A stretch of 64,000 nucleotides of DNA from JAEUKA01 sp044228505 (GTDB lineage: Bacteria > Myxococcota_A > Polyangia > Palsa-1104 > JAEUJZ01). Below, in pieces: positions 26,423-35,450 of the stretch. The notes beneath the pieces are model-generated. The model worked only from the letters and a program-made list of their open reading frames with translations, did not search any database and was not told where the DNA came from. The translations under genes were made by a program, and so were the position numbers. The DNA lies in the NCBI GenBank assembly GCA_044228505.1, contig JBGAUT010000018.1, positions 1 to 64,000 on the forward strand. Direction: 5' to 3'. The first letter of the stretch is position 1; each line of letters opens with the position of its first letter.

Positions 26423-26871
26423 CAGGGATTTCCAGAAGGAACACGTTCTTAGCGCCACCGTCAGGTACGCATTTCACGCGGCGGGAATGTTCCGTGTGAA
26501 ATCGCGACATATCGAGGACTGGCACGCCTGCTCTTCGCCAGAATGTCTCGTCCAATCACCGTGACGACCCTCAAGACGCTGGAACCCCAGCGACCTATGG
26601 TGGACGGGTCCAAATTGTTCACCGAATTTGTCTTTCGGTCTGCACACTGTTCACCCTTCCTTTCCGTCGGAGAATATCTACATTAAATTGGGATGGGATT
26701 TGCCCAATTCCGAGAGAAAAAAGAGTGCCCGCAAGCAAAAACTTCCTTGACGTACGAGTGGGTGATTCGCAGAATGCCCGTGCAAGTCAAGAAAATTCTT
26801 AGCGTTTTTCCGAGTGAGGTTGAGCTTGCTTTGACTCAGCTCGGAACTTCGGCACCACCAAGGAGATCATC
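26423..26871. other. 449-base non-coding region upstream of a lipoprotein gene
   Basis: No coding frame is convincing. It is AT-richer than its surroundings toward the right. Two inverted repeats stand out: 26471-26502 (listed separately) and CAAATT...AATTTG at about 26611-26630. AAGGAGA just before ATG 26872 is the ribosome site of the next gene. The length suggests a regulated promoter or a leader RNA. Confidence 0.5.
26471..26502. repeat. Eleven-base inverted repeat
   Basis: ATTTCACGCGG and CCGTGTGAAAT are complementary except for one G-T pair and are separated by ten bases. There is no T-run on either side, so it is more likely an operator or RNA hairpin than a terminator. It lies about 50 bases after the pduO stop and 370 bases before the lipoprotein start. 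Confidence 0.5.
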
Positions 26872-27576
26872 ATGGGTACTCTGCTTCGCACGCTGGCTCT
26901 CGGACTCGCCTTCACCGCAACCGTTTCGGGCTGTGGAAATGGCGGTGACGACACCGATATCGATTCCCTGCCAATCGTCACCGAGGATGACAAGGCCGAT
27001 ACAACCGGCAGCCAGCTTACTTGGGTGCGACCCAGTTCCTTCCCGGTTTACTGCTTCGCATACCCCTGTGCGACCAAGCAGGTTGCCGAAGTAAACGGTG
27101 GGGAGTCGCGGTTGATCTACAAGTACGATTGGCGTGCCCTCAAGCTCTCGAGCACCGAGCTTGCAACCGCTGAAGCCAACCACTTCAATATGATGCTTCG
27201 AGGCCGCTACAATACCGTCAAGGTGTCTGGGCAGCCGATGACGGTGCTCCAAATTTCCCGCGCCAGCATGAAGGTTAGCACCGGCTCGGATGACAACCCC
27301 GAGAAGGATGGATTCTACCTGACGAAGGAAGCCCCCTGCGCCAAACAGCCCTGTGCGCTGGTGCAAGCAGAACTCGTCAATAAGAGCGCGGCCCCCGAGT
27401 TCTGGAACAGCATCGATCTAAGCCGACTCGGGCTCAGCTCCTCTGCTCAGCAGGCGCTTACCTCCGAAATGCAAGACAAGACCGGCAAGGTTTATGTCAG
27501 CCAAGCGACCACCCCATCGGGCGGCAAGCAGATAAGCCAAGCTTACCGCGACATCAAGGCCGCAGCTCTGAAGTAA
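26872..27576 (+). CDS. Predicted lipoprotein, unknown function
   Basis: Protein of 234 aa with a signal peptide and lipobox (ATVSGC, Cys at about 21), followed by an acidic linker (DDTDIDSLPIVTEDDKAD). The mature part has a Cys pair near PVYCFAYPC and a further pair PCAKQPC, which could form disulphides in the periplasm or outside the cell. The rest is mixed alpha/beta with no recognised motif. AAGGAGA lies just before the start. A large regulatory-looking gap precedes it and an eight-base inverted repeat follows. I do not recognise the family. Confidence 0.75.
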   Translation: MGTLLRTLALGLAFTATVSGCGNGGDDTDIDSLPIVTEDDKADTTGSQLTWVRPSSFPVYCFAYPCATKQVAEVNGGESRLIYKYDWRALKLSSTELATAEANHFNMMLRGRYNTVKVSGQPMTVLQISRASMKVSTGSDDNPEKDGFYLTKEAPCAKQPCALVQAELVNKSAAPEFWNSIDLSRLGLSSSAQQALTSEMQDKTGKVYVSQATTPSGGKQISQAYRDIKAAALK

Positions 27577-27613
27577 GAACATCGGTCGATTGCGGCACGT
27601 CTTTCGCCAGCTA

Positions 27614-27642
27614 GGCCACCGGGATCTCACAATTCGGTGGCC
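27614..27642. repeat. Eight-base perfect inverted repeat (hairpin)
   Basis: GGCCACCG and CGGTGGCC flank a 13-base loop, 37 bases after the lipoprotein stop. No T-run follows on either strand, so it may be a Rho-dependent or mRNA-stabilising hairpin. Confidence 0.45.
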
Positions 27643-27712
27643 AAGTGAAAGCGCCCGTGTAGGATAGACTCTCGACGGTAAGGCTGAACAGTCAGCCAAG
27701 CAGGAGGTCACA

Positions 27713-27904
27713 ATGTCCACGCTGCGCGAGAAAGACGAACAAGCTGCCCAAAAGAAAGGCCTGATGGCAGGGGCGGCCGTTGTGGCCAGTGGTGCCGCTG
27801 TTGTCGTCGGAGCTCCCGTCCTGGGAGTGCTCGGTCTTATCCCTGCCGCCTATCTCACTTATGACTGGTTCATGTTCCGCGCCAAGCGAGGCATGCGCTT
27901 TTAG
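27713..27904 (+). CDS. Small membrane protein
   Basis: Protein of 63 aa with AGGAGG seven bases before ATG 27713. A charged N-terminus (STLREKDEQAAQKK) leads into a Gly/Ala/Val hydrophobic hairpin (about residues 17-52), and the C-terminus is basic (RAKRGMRF), so both ends are probably cytoplasmic. It is 23 bases ahead of the kinase gene and could be a membrane partner of it. No family is recognised. Confidence 0.7.
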   Translation: MSTLREKDEQAAQKKGLMAGAAVVASGAAVVVGAPVLGVLGLIPAAYLTYDWFMFRAKRGMRF

Positions 27905-27927
27905 CGCTACGATCGCCACGAGGGTAC

Positions 27928-29877
27928 GTGAGCCTCTGTCCAACGTGTAAAGCCAGCTTTGTCGGGGGCGAGCAGTTCTGCCCGCGGGATGGAACGCCGT
28001 TGCGTCCGTCTCTTCCCGACGATCCTCTCTCAGGACGCGTCCTTTCGGGACGCTATCGGCTCATGGAGTTGATCGGTCGAGGTGGGATGGGGGCCGTCTA
28101 TCGCGCCCACCACATCCTCATGGACAAGCCAGTGGCAGTGAAAGTGCTGCGCGCTGAACTGGCAAGTGATACCGAAGCGGTTGCACGATTCCATCGAGAA
28201 GCACGCTCTGCCTCACGGCTTGATCACGAGAGCATCATTCGGGTCACCGACTTTGGACAAACCGACGATGGATTGCTGTTTCTCGTCATGGAGCTTCTCG
28301 ATGGAGAGAACCTGGCCCAGGTGATCAAGCGTGGGCCTTTGTCGTGGCGACGCGCTGCGACGATTGCGCGTGACATTGCCATGGGGCTTGGCCACGCGCA
28401 CGAGCAGGGGGTGATCCATCGTGACCTTAAGCCAGAAAACGTGGTGATTTTGGTTCGAGGCAAAGGTCGCCAGCTTGTCAAAGTGCTCGACTTTGGCCTG
28501 GCGAAACTGATGCACGAGGTGGGTCCGCAGGGCAGTGGCAGCGATGAGCAACAAGGTCGCTCGCTGACTCGTACTGGTGTGGTCTTTGGAACCCCTGAAT
28601 ACATGTCACCCGAGCAGGCAGAGGGAAGGGCACTTGGGCCGCATACGGACTTATATGCGCTCGGAGTAGTTCTGTACCAGATGGTGACCGGCAACTTGCC
28701 GTTTTCGGCACCCACGTTTATCGCGTTGATTGCCAAAACCGTTCATGAGCCACCGCCGCGGCCCAGCTTGCAAGTGCCCGATGGAAAGCTTCCAAAGACC
28801 CTGGAAGATCTGGTTTTGCGCTGCTTGGCCAAATCGCCGGACGATCGACCGACCAACGCCGAAGAGATCGCCGACGAACTGGATTCGATACTGGCACAGA
28901 ACCTTGAGGACATTACGGATGACGGTCCGGCGACTGCGGTGGCGAAGCCGTCTCCATCCCAGCAGCCAGCGATTGCATCCAAACCAACGCCTCCGCAAGG
29001 AGAGCCTCCGGCCGGTGGCGTGGCGAAGACAGTCCAGCGTATTGCGGCACCGGCTCGCAGTGGAAGAACGACAAATCCGACTCCCTCGACTGCTGCCGTA
29101 GCCAGCGCGTTTGAGGCTCTTGGGAAGCGTGGTCAACCGATCAGTGGTCCGCCAAAACCCATGCCAGTGCCGGTAGCTCCGGCTGTTCCATCGCATGCGG
29201 CAGATGAAGAGCTCGACGAACCCGCCACAGCACCACCAGGCATTGCGCCAAGAAACGCGGCCGCGTCGGATCAAACTCCGCAAGAGCCAGGCCCACCATC
29301 TGATGAGCGTCGAGTCCGCACCGAAGGCGTACCACACGCAGAAACCCGCAGTAGCGTCAGCAGTGGTCCGATCCGAGTTCCGCAGCGTCCGTACTGGATC
29401 TTTGGAGCGCTATTGCTGGCATCGATGGTTGGTGCCGGAAGCTACCTGGGGCCAAAACTCGTTCGCAAGAGTTTGACGACGAACCTTGAGGAAAATGACG
29501 ATCTGCGCCAAGCCCGCCTGCTGCTGACGTCGGATAAGAGTCCTGCGGGCACCGAAGCGGCGATTCGTAAGCTCTTGACGGTCCGGCGATACCAAGAAAC
29601 CGCCGAGCTGCATCGCCTACTCAGCAGTGCATATGAGGCCCAGAACAACAGGCTGCGCGCACTTGGACATATGCATCTGGCGGTACAGCGATCGCAGACA
29701 ATGGCTGAACGGGCGCAGTCGCAGCTCGCTCTGGCGCAGCTGCTGTCACGGCTGGGTCATGGGCAGGAAGCGTGTCAAACGACCCAGCGACTGCTGCATG
29801 AGCGACCAGCGCCCACTGGTGAGATCTCGGTTCATGCCCTGGCGTTGGTTTCAACGCTCAAGTGTGATGTGAAGTAG
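27928..29877 (+). CDS. Membrane-anchored Ser/Thr protein kinase with zinc-ribbon head
   Basis: Hanks-type kinase of 649 aa. Residues 4-18 form a zinc ribbon (CPTC...CPRDG). The kinase domain (43-295) has GRGGMGAVY, Lys72, HRDLKPEN with Asp166, DFGLA with Asp188 and GTPEYMSPEQ. A Pro/Ala-rich linker (about 310-485) leads to one transmembrane helix (IFGALLLASMVGAGSYLG) and a TPR-like C-terminal domain outside the membrane (about 525-649). The start is GTG 27928. The zinc-ribbon head and kinase layout match the second kinase at 54917, so the two are related. The extracytoplasmic TPR part probably senses a protein ligand. Confidence 0.92.
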   Translation: MSLCPTCKASFVGGEQFCPRDGTPLRPSLPDDPLSGRVLSGRYRLMELIGRGGMGAVYRAHHILMDKPVAVKVLRAELASDTEAVARFHREARSASRLDHESIIRVTDFGQTDDGLLFLVMELLDGENLAQVIKRGPLSWRRAATIARDIAMGLGHAHEQGVIHRDLKPENVVILVRGKGRQLVKVLDFGLAKLMHEVGPQGSGSDEQQGRSLTRTGVVFGTPEYMSPEQAEGRALGPHTDLYALGVVLYQMVTGNLPFSAPTFIALIAKTVHEPPPRPSLQVPDGKLPKTLEDLVLRCLAKSPDDRPTNAEEIADELDSILAQNLEDITDDGPATAVAKPSPSQQPAIASKPTPPQGEPPAGGVAKTVQRIAAPARSGRTTNPTPSTAAVASAFEALGKRGQPISGPPKPMPVPVAPAVPSHAADEELDEPATAPPGIAPRNAAASDQTPQEPGPPSDERRVRTEGVPHAETRSSVSSGPIRVPQRPYWIFGALLLASMVGAGSYLGPKLVRKSLTTNLEENDDLRQARLLLTSDKSPAGTEAAIRKLLTVRRYQETAELHRLLSSAYEAQNNRLRALGHMHLAVQRSQTMAERAQSQLALAQLLSRLGHGQEACQTTQRLLHERPAPTGEISVHALALVSTLKCDVK

Positions 29878-29903
29878 CACGACAACCTGCAGCCTGACAT
29901 CGC

Positions 29904-31133
29904 TCACTTTTCGGGGACTGCAAGGCTGAGGATCATGCCGCCAATCATCAGTCCCGATACAGCATAGCCCGGAGCCCAGAGCCCGATCGTGGTAAGCACG
30001 CAGCTTTGCCCCGCATTGGTGGTCGCAGTGCACGGCATACCACTTGGGTTGACCGCCAGAGACGAGTCGAGCTTCTTATCGTAATAGTGTGCGGCAATGC
30101 TCCCCCCGAGGATGGCAAAGCCGAGCGATCCAAAAACGGCAGCAAGTGCCTTCCGTCGGCCAGAGAGTCCGCGATGATTCACGGAGTCCTGCTGGATTGG
30201 CTGTGCCCGCTGTGAGGTGGATGGCGAGAGCTGTTGATAAGAACCCGGCTGCTGCTGGTACTGGATTGCACCGCCCGGTAACTGTGGAACCTCGGATGTC
30301 GTTGGATGCGTCAGATTGCCGATCGGTGACGGAGGGAGCAGCGGAGGCAGAGCACCGGCCGGAATGTTCGCAGGTAGCGCCCCTACCGACGTGTGCGCAA
30401 GCTGCGCCGGAGGTGGGACCACCGCTCGAGTGGCTGGCATGGGCGCGAGCTGGGGACGACTGACCGACGGCTGCTGAGCCGGGACTGCCAACTGTGCGGG
30501 CGTCGAGGCCAAGGATGGAGGTGTCGCCAGCAGCGGCGGAACCATCACGGGATCAGCGCTTGGAGCCGGAATCGCCGGAGGGCCGCTTTTCGCTGCACCG
30601 TCGAGCAACTCGTTCAGTTGGGCGTCGGCGTCCTGCCCTTTTCGGTAACGTCCAATGATCTCGCTCACCGTGCTCTGAATCAGCAGACCAAGCTTGGTTT
30701 CATCGCAGTCCGTGCAGAGATTTTCAACATCAAACACCTGGCGGTGACGACCGTCGTAGAGGTGCATCACGACCCGTTGGTTCTGCTTGCTGCCTACTTG
30801 AAACACATCACCGCTCAGCACCACGAACGCCTGATGCTGGCGAGCCAGCGCTGCTAGACACGGCGAGGTCCGGCAGCGACGATCGGTATCGGCCAGCGTC
30901 GATTCAACAATCTTGAAGTCCTTGCGGCTGACGAGCTGTTCCCGGACTAACTCACTGGCGACCCGATCAAGTGCCTGTCCACGCTGCACGGCCAGCCACA
31001 GCAGCGGCTCCTCTCCCTCGGCAAATGCCTGCCGTGCCAGTAGCACGGAGAGGAGCAAGCACAGCCCCAGCCAACTCGATGACCTGTGGCAGCGTCTGCT
31101 TTGTGGGATCGGGTTCTCTGGGGCTAAGTACAT
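29904..31133 (-). CDS. Exported protein with C-terminal membrane hairpin
   Basis: Protein of 409 aa if it starts at ATG 31133, which gives a signal peptide ending ARQAFA. The domain after it (residues about 45-150) has ASELVREQL...CRTSPCLAALARQHQAFVVLSGDVFQVG, the pattern of myxobacterial TolB/PEGA-associated sensor proteins with a C-x4-C pair. A long Pro/Ala-rich linker follows, and two hydrophobic helices near the C-terminus (AVFGSLGFAILGGSIAA, GYAVSGLMIGGMILSL) anchor it. No good ribosome site is seen before any candidate ATG, so the start is uncertain. It converges on the kinase gene with a 26-base gap and could be its periplasmic partner. Confidence 0.65.
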   Translation of the reverse strand: MYLAPENPIPQSRRCHRSSSWLGLCLLLSVLLARQAFAEGEEPLLWLAVQRGQALDRVASELVREQLVSRKDFKIVESTLADTDRRCRTSPCLAALARQHQAFVVLSGDVFQVGSKQNQRVVMHLYDGRHRQVFDVENLCTDCDETKLGLLIQSTVSEIIGRYRKGQDADAQLNELLDGAAKSGPPAIPAPSADPVMVPPLLATPPSLASTPAQLAVPAQQPSVSRPQLAPMPATRAVVPPPAQLAHTSVGALPANIPAGALPPLLPPSPIGNLTHPTTSEVPQLPGGAIQYQQQPGSYQQLSPSTSQRAQPIQQDSVNHRGLSGRRKALAAVFGSLGFAILGGSIAAHYYDKKLDSSLAVNPSGMPCTATTNAGQSCVLTTIGLWAPGYAVSGLMIGGMILSLAVPEK

Positions 31134-31328
31134 GAGCAGTGTGGTCTCGTAGATCTCTACACTCAGCATAATCCGAAATCGCGTCCGTACGCGAGGCCGG
31201 ATTTGCCAAAAAATCGCTGACATATGAGCTATTTACAGGTTTCATCCCGAGCGAACATCCCGGCTGGCTGCCGTGAGGACATTACAGATCGAGACGGCCC
31301 GTTCGCTGCTGGGGACTCGAACAAAGTC

Positions 31329-33026
31329 ATGATAGCATCGCTACAAATGGACTCGTATTCCCGGTGTCGAGCATGGCTGAGTTCTTCGTCGGGGCAGGTA
31401 GCTTGGCTGCTCTTTTGCGGATTGGTTAGCTTTGCCGTCTCATTCACGACAAGCTGCATCGTGGTGGACCCGCTCTACTGTTCCTCCAATGCCGAGTGCG
31501 TTCAGGAGGGCAGTTCCTCACCGATGCAGGTTTGCCATCCGAGCAAGCACACCTGTGTTCCGTTTCCCATGGGCACCTGCTTTTTTGACTCGGACTGCAC
31601 CTCACCAACAGCCAGCCGCTGCGATACGACCGCAAACAAGTGCGTTGCATGCCGGGTTGGCGATCCATCGGACAAGTCCTGCGAGTCGCTCGGTCTAGGT
31701 GGCAAGACCCAGTGCATTGAAGTGAGCGGCGTAGCGCAGTGTATTGAGTGTCAAGCGAACCAGGACTGCCCTTCCGATCGTCCGATTTGTGATGGATCGA
31801 GTTGCAGAGCGTGCCGTGAACACAAAGACTGCGAGGGCACTCTGAACTGCGAAGGTGGCGTCACTTGTACGGACTCAATGGTCTGTATCCGCGAAGGTGA
31901 TTTGCCCGAGGGCCGTGCGGGCAGTTGTGCCTGGAATGGCCCGGGTTCGACGGGTCGGGTGGTGTATGCGCACAACGCAAATGCGGGTTGCAGTGACACG
32001 GATCCCGCATTCGGTTTCCGCTTCAACGAGCCCGTCTGCAACCTGACCAGAGCCTTCACGTTGGCTCGCGATACCGGTCGCCGCTACATCCGCGTCTTGG
32101 GAGCGAACTACGACCCGGTGAACGCGCCCATTTCATACGCCAACTTTTCGTTCATTGGTGCCCCCGGTAAGAGCTATCCAACGATGGCGACGATGAAAGG
32201 GCGCGGCTTGTTGTTTGATGTTCGTGATACTGGGCGGCTTACCATCGAGCAACTCGATATGACTGAGCAGAACGTCGACACCACCGCGCTCATCTGTACG
32301 GGCAACGGCATCGACAAAGTCGCTGGTCTGTGGTTGTGGCGCAGCATCGTGCGCGGTTCTACGACGCCAGCGTTCCTCGGTGCGTCAAAGCCAGCGATCT
32401 CATTGAACGACTGCAGCACGCGCATCGAGCAAAATATCATCGGAGTCAGTCAGTTGAGCGAGGCGACCATGCCCTCAATGGCACCCGCACATGGCGGCGG
32501 AATTAGCATCTCGGACAAGGGACAAAACACCAAGACTGGCTACAACATCGAGAACAACCTGATCGCGGGCAACATCAGTACCGCCATCGATCTGCTTAGC
32601 TCGCTGAGCCCAAGGGTGCTGATTCGTTTTAACACCGTTGCCTACAATGGCCGTCAGTCGAGTGGACGAGTTGGAGGCATTTCATGTCGACCGCTCGTGA
32701 TGTCGAAGGCCGTTGTCAGTAACAACATATTCTTCGGCAACTTGACGGTTGCGGCCTCGCAGATCAGCTATGCCGACGGCTGTGCATTTGCCGACACCGT
32801 GGTGGGAAGCGCCGACTCCTGTGCCGAGCAGGGCTTGCGTAAAAATAACCCCGAATTCGATGCTAACTTCGCGCTCAGCGATAGCACCGCCAACCGTACG
32901 TGCTGCATTGACCAAGTTACACCGGCGGTGGGCGAAAGTTATCCTCTGCTGGATCTGAGGTACCTCACTCGGCCCAGCGGAAAAAGCTACGACATCGGTG
33001 CTTTTGAGTTGCAGCAGACGAAGTAG
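31329..33026 (+). CDS. Cys-rich lipoprotein with beta-helix (choice-of-anchor Q-like) domain
   Basis: Protein of 565 aa from ATG 31329 (ATG 31347 is also possible), with a hydrophobic signal and lipobox TTSC. Residues 45-215 hold Cys-rich repeats of the form C.SDCTSP.A..C....NKC.AC, typical of exported myxobacterial surface proteins. Residues 230-560 look like a right-handed beta-helix with N-rich turns (NNLIAGN, RFNTVAYN, SNNIFFGN), and the end YDIGAFELQQ matches choice-of-anchor Q domains. It probably binds polysaccharide or acts as a surface adhesin. The start lies inside the region upstream of the minus-strand exported protein. Confidence 0.78.
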   Translation: MIASLQMDSYSRCRAWLSSSSGQVAWLLFCGLVSFAVSFTTSCIVVDPLYCSSNAECVQEGSSSPMQVCHPSKHTCVPFPMGTCFFDSDCTSPTASRCDTTANKCVACRVGDPSDKSCESLGLGGKTQCIEVSGVAQCIECQANQDCPSDRPICDGSSCRACREHKDCEGTLNCEGGVTCTDSMVCIREGDLPEGRAGSCAWNGPGSTGRVVYAHNANAGCSDTDPAFGFRFNEPVCNLTRAFTLARDTGRRYIRVLGANYDPVNAPISYANFSFIGAPGKSYPTMATMKGRGLLFDVRDTGRLTIEQLDMTEQNVDTTALICTGNGIDKVAGLWLWRSIVRGSTTPAFLGASKPAISLNDCSTRIEQNIIGVSQLSEATMPSMAPAHGGGISISDKGQNTKTGYNIENNLIAGNISTAIDLLSSLSPRVLIRFNTVAYNGRQSSGRVGGISCRPLVMSKAVVSNNIFFGNLTVAASQISYADGCAFADTVVGSADSCAEQGLRKNNPEFDANFALSDSTANRTCCIDQVTPAVGESYPLLDLRYLTRPSGKSYDIGAFELQQTK

Positions 33027-33050
33027 CGTTGCGAAGAGCTTCGGCCGCCA

Positions 33051-34025
33051 ATGACCGCCTTGCTGGACACACTACGACGGAGTGCTGGTCGACCGTTTGA
33101 TCTACTCGGCGTAGGTGAGTGTTCACTTGATCTCGTCTATCAAATTCCGGTTCGATTGGATCAACCGCTTCCCGATAAGACTTCCTCAACGGCCCACGAG
33201 GTGCTTGGCGGTGGGCAAGTGGCGACGGCTTGTGCAGCCGCAGCGCGGCTGGGTCGACGAGTCCGATTTATCGGCGCGGTAGGAATGGACGGTGCGGGTC
33301 AGGCGCTGCTTGCGGAACTGGCGTCCGATCGAGTCGAGACAGCAGGAGTCCGTCGCTGCCTTGGAACCCAGACCCGTACGGCGCTGATTCTGTCAGGCGA
33401 GTCCGGCGAGCGTTCCATCATCGAGTGGCGGGATCCTGCGCTGTCTCTACCCCCAGATCATGTGCCCATCGAGCTGATCCAAAGTTGCCGCGTGCTTCAC
33501 TGCGATCTGTTTTTTCCCGAGACGTCAGTCCGTGCGGCCATGAGGGCTCGTGAAAGTGGCTTGCTGGTTTCCATTGATCTCGACCGACCAGGACCGCTCG
33601 CCAGCGAACTGATTGCGCTGTCGGATCTCTGTGTTGTATCGGAGCGCTTTCCTTCGCTGCTGACTGGCTTGGATGATCCTGAAGCGGCGGCTCTGGAACT
33701 TTCGAAAAGAGCGATGGGCCGGGTGATCGTGACCCACGGCGAGCGTGGCTGTTGGCTGGTCACCGGTTCCTCGATTGAGCAGCTGCCAGCGTTTGTGCCC
33801 CCGCAGCTTGTCGATACCACAGCCTGCGGTGATACCTTTCACGCTGCATTGATCGTTGGATTGCTCGACGCGGCCGACGCAGGAGAGCACGATGAGGAGG
33901 CAGCGCTGTGGGCTGCGGTGCGCTTTGCGAGCGCAGCGGCGGCTCTCAAGTGCGGAGATCTCGGACGGCGAGGTTGCCCAGATCGAGCACAAGTTGTGCG
34001 CTTTCTTCGTGATGTGCTTGGGTGA
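33051..34025 (+). CDS. PfkB/ribokinase-family sugar kinase
   Basis: Cytoplasmic kinase of 324 aa. The N-terminal signature LGGGQVATACAAAARLG and the C-terminal signature DTTACGDTFHAALIVGLL (with the catalytic Asp in CGDTF) are both present. The anion-hole Gly/Ala run and the INVTHGERG-like GRVIVTHGERG nucleotide segment also fit the family. Members phosphorylate ribose, fructose, adenosine, fructose-1-phosphate or similar. Nothing nearby fixes the substrate. The gene is followed after one base by the convergent CopD-like gene. Confidence 0.88.
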   Translation: MTALLDTLRRSAGRPFDLLGVGECSLDLVYQIPVRLDQPLPDKTSSTAHEVLGGGQVATACAAAARLGRRVRFIGAVGMDGAGQALLAELASDRVETAGVRRCLGTQTRTALILSGESGERSIIEWRDPALSLPPDHVPIELIQSCRVLHCDLFFPETSVRAAMRARESGLLVSIDLDRPGPLASELIALSDLCVVSERFPSLLTGLDDPEAAALELSKRAMGRVIVTHGERGCWLVTGSSIEQLPAFVPPQLVDTTACGDTFHAALIVGLLDAADAGEHDEEAALWAAVRFASAAAALKCGDLGRRGCPDRAQVVRFLRDVLG

Positions 34026-34026
34026 A

Positions 34027-34482
34027 CTACCAGCCGCCGAAGTGTATTCCCGCGCCAAAGACGACAAATAAGACCGCAGTCACAGTAACCGCTCGAATGT
34101 GCCAAGCGAGCTTTGGTAGCGTCTCGCGGCTCAAACTCGGGATGATCCGCAACCGGGCATGTAACGCCAGCATCACCGTCAAGAGAAGTAGCCCCAGCTT
34201 GGCTACTACGTAGGTCGCAATCGGCGAGTCGAGCGCCAACAGTTGTCGGAAGTCAGGAAAGAACCGGCTGGCTAGCAGCACCCCGGTCAACACCTGAACC
34301 AATAGCGCTGGAATTCCCAGCCTCTCGAACCCGCTCTCAAACTCACGGATCGCGTCAGGGCTGTTCTCTCGCAGTGCTCGCGGCAAGACCGCAAGAGCCA
34401 AGACGAGATGTCCACCAGTCCAAATACAGGCACCCAATAAGTGCAGCAGGATCAATAGCTTTGCGTTCACGACGCTGAGCAT
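34027..34482 (-). CDS. CopD-domain integral membrane protein
   Basis: Protein of 151 aa with four predicted transmembrane helices. WTGGHLVLALAVLPRAL in TM1-2 and IHFGGW at the end match the CopD/copper-resistance D domain, where His residues in helices may bind haem or copper. The start is ATG 34482, six residues inside the longest frame, because the hydrophobic part begins there. A 17-base near-palindrome lies 18 bases upstream of it. Copper handling is family-based inference; no CopC or copper chaperone is adjacent. Confidence 0.7.
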   Translation of the reverse strand: MLSVVNAKLLILLHLLGACIWTGGHLVLALAVLPRALRENSPDAIREFESGFERLGIPALLVQVLTGVLLASRFFPDFRQLLALDSPIATYVVAKLGLLLLTVMLALHARLRIIPSLSRETLPKLAWHIRAVTVTAVLFVVFGAGIHFGGW

Positions 34483-34500
34483 AGGATTTCTGCGCCCCAA

Positions 34501-34517
34501 ATCGAAATATTTCCGAT
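34501..34517. promoter_or_regulatory. AT-rich near-palindrome between divergent genes
   Basis: ATCGAAATATTTCCGAT is nearly symmetric (one mismatch pair) and lies between the CopD-like gene (start 34482) and the Cys-rich lipoprotein gene (start 34669). The site is AT-rich in a GC-rich region, so it could be an operator or promoter core. No binding protein is indicated. Confidence 0.3.
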
Positions 34518-34668
34518 GCCTATTTGCGGCCAGACGTGCGTGGACGTTGACAGCAGAGGCGTGGGCTTACTAATTTCCGCACTCGTTCGTAGGCTTAAAC
34601 GCTCGACGGTGGCCGGACCTTTTTCGGTTCCCGATAGCGGACGCAAGTGGTTAAGGAGCAAGGTAGCG

Positions 34669-35436
34669 ATGGCAAAGTCGGTCTTGGGTTCGGTAATGCG
34701 GCTGGCGAGCATGATGCTGCTCGTCACTGTGATTGTTTCCGGTTGCTCGAGCAAGGGCGGGACCAACATGCCACCGCCGAGTGACAACAAGGGCGACATG
34801 GCGGTTTCACCGGCATGTGCCTCGATGAAGTGCGAAAATCCAGCGGCGATCTGCTGTGGAGGAGAGCCCTGCGTCGACATCACGGCCAGCACTGACAACT
34901 GCGGCGGTTGCGGCAAGAGCTGTCGGACACGAGAGTCCTGCAACAATGGTAACTGCGTCTGCCTCGGTGGTGGACGGGTTGCAACGTGCCCCGCTAGCTC
35001 GGCGTGCTGCAGTGATGGCTGTCACGACGTCGCTTCGGATGCGCAGAACTGCGGCGGCTGCGGTGTGGCCTGTAAAAAGGGCGAGATCTGCGAAAGTGGC
35101 CAGTGCAAATGCGGCCCCTCTGGGATCTCGTGTAAAACCGGTCAGGTTTGCTGCGGCGCGGTCTGTAGCGACAATCAGAACGATGCGAGCAACTGCGGGA
35201 TGTGCGGCAAGGCGTGCAAGCCCGGCAAGGCGTGCAAAAACGGACTGTGTGAAGGTGAGTGCATCGGTTGCGTGGCTGGTGAGACATGTTGCGATGGCAA
35301 GTGCGTCAACCTGCTCAACGACCGCGACAACTGTGGACGATGCACCAATGCATGCAAGGATCTGTTGGGCTTCCCGCTGCCGTGCCTGTTTGGCATCTGC
35401 GCAGGAATGAAGTTTGACATGGGCACGGACATGTAA
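34669..35436 (+). CDS. Cys-rich repeat lipoprotein
   Basis: Protein of 255 aa with AAGGAG ahead of ATG 34669, a signal peptide and lipobox VSGC. After a short DMAVS linker come about four repeats of the type DNCGGCGKSC..GE.C..GQCKC, with more than 30 cysteines that must form disulphides outside the cytoplasm. This resembles stigma-associated and other secreted Cys-rich proteins of myxobacteria. The C-terminus ends FDMGTDM. It is followed by pdxJ 14 bases later, which may share its transcript. The function is unknown. Confidence 0.8.
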   Translation: MAKSVLGSVMRLASMMLLVTVIVSGCSSKGGTNMPPPSDNKGDMAVSPACASMKCENPAAICCGGEPCVDITASTDNCGGCGKSCRTRESCNNGNCVCLGGGRVATCPASSACCSDGCHDVASDAQNCGGCGVACKKGEICESGQCKCGPSGISCKTGQVCCGAVCSDNQNDASNCGMCGKACKPGKACKNGLCEGECIGCVAGETCCDGKCVNLLNDRDNCGRCTNACKDLLGFPLPCLFGICAGMKFDMGTDM

Positions 35437-35450
35437 GAACGAGTGAGCCG

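Noticed and set aside
26510..26545. Possible sigma54 promoter (TGGCACG) near 26519
   Set aside because: The -12 GC element is not at the required distance.
30393..30857. 154-aa plus-strand frame
   Set aside because: It is antisense to the Pro/Ala linker of the exported protein at 29904-31133.
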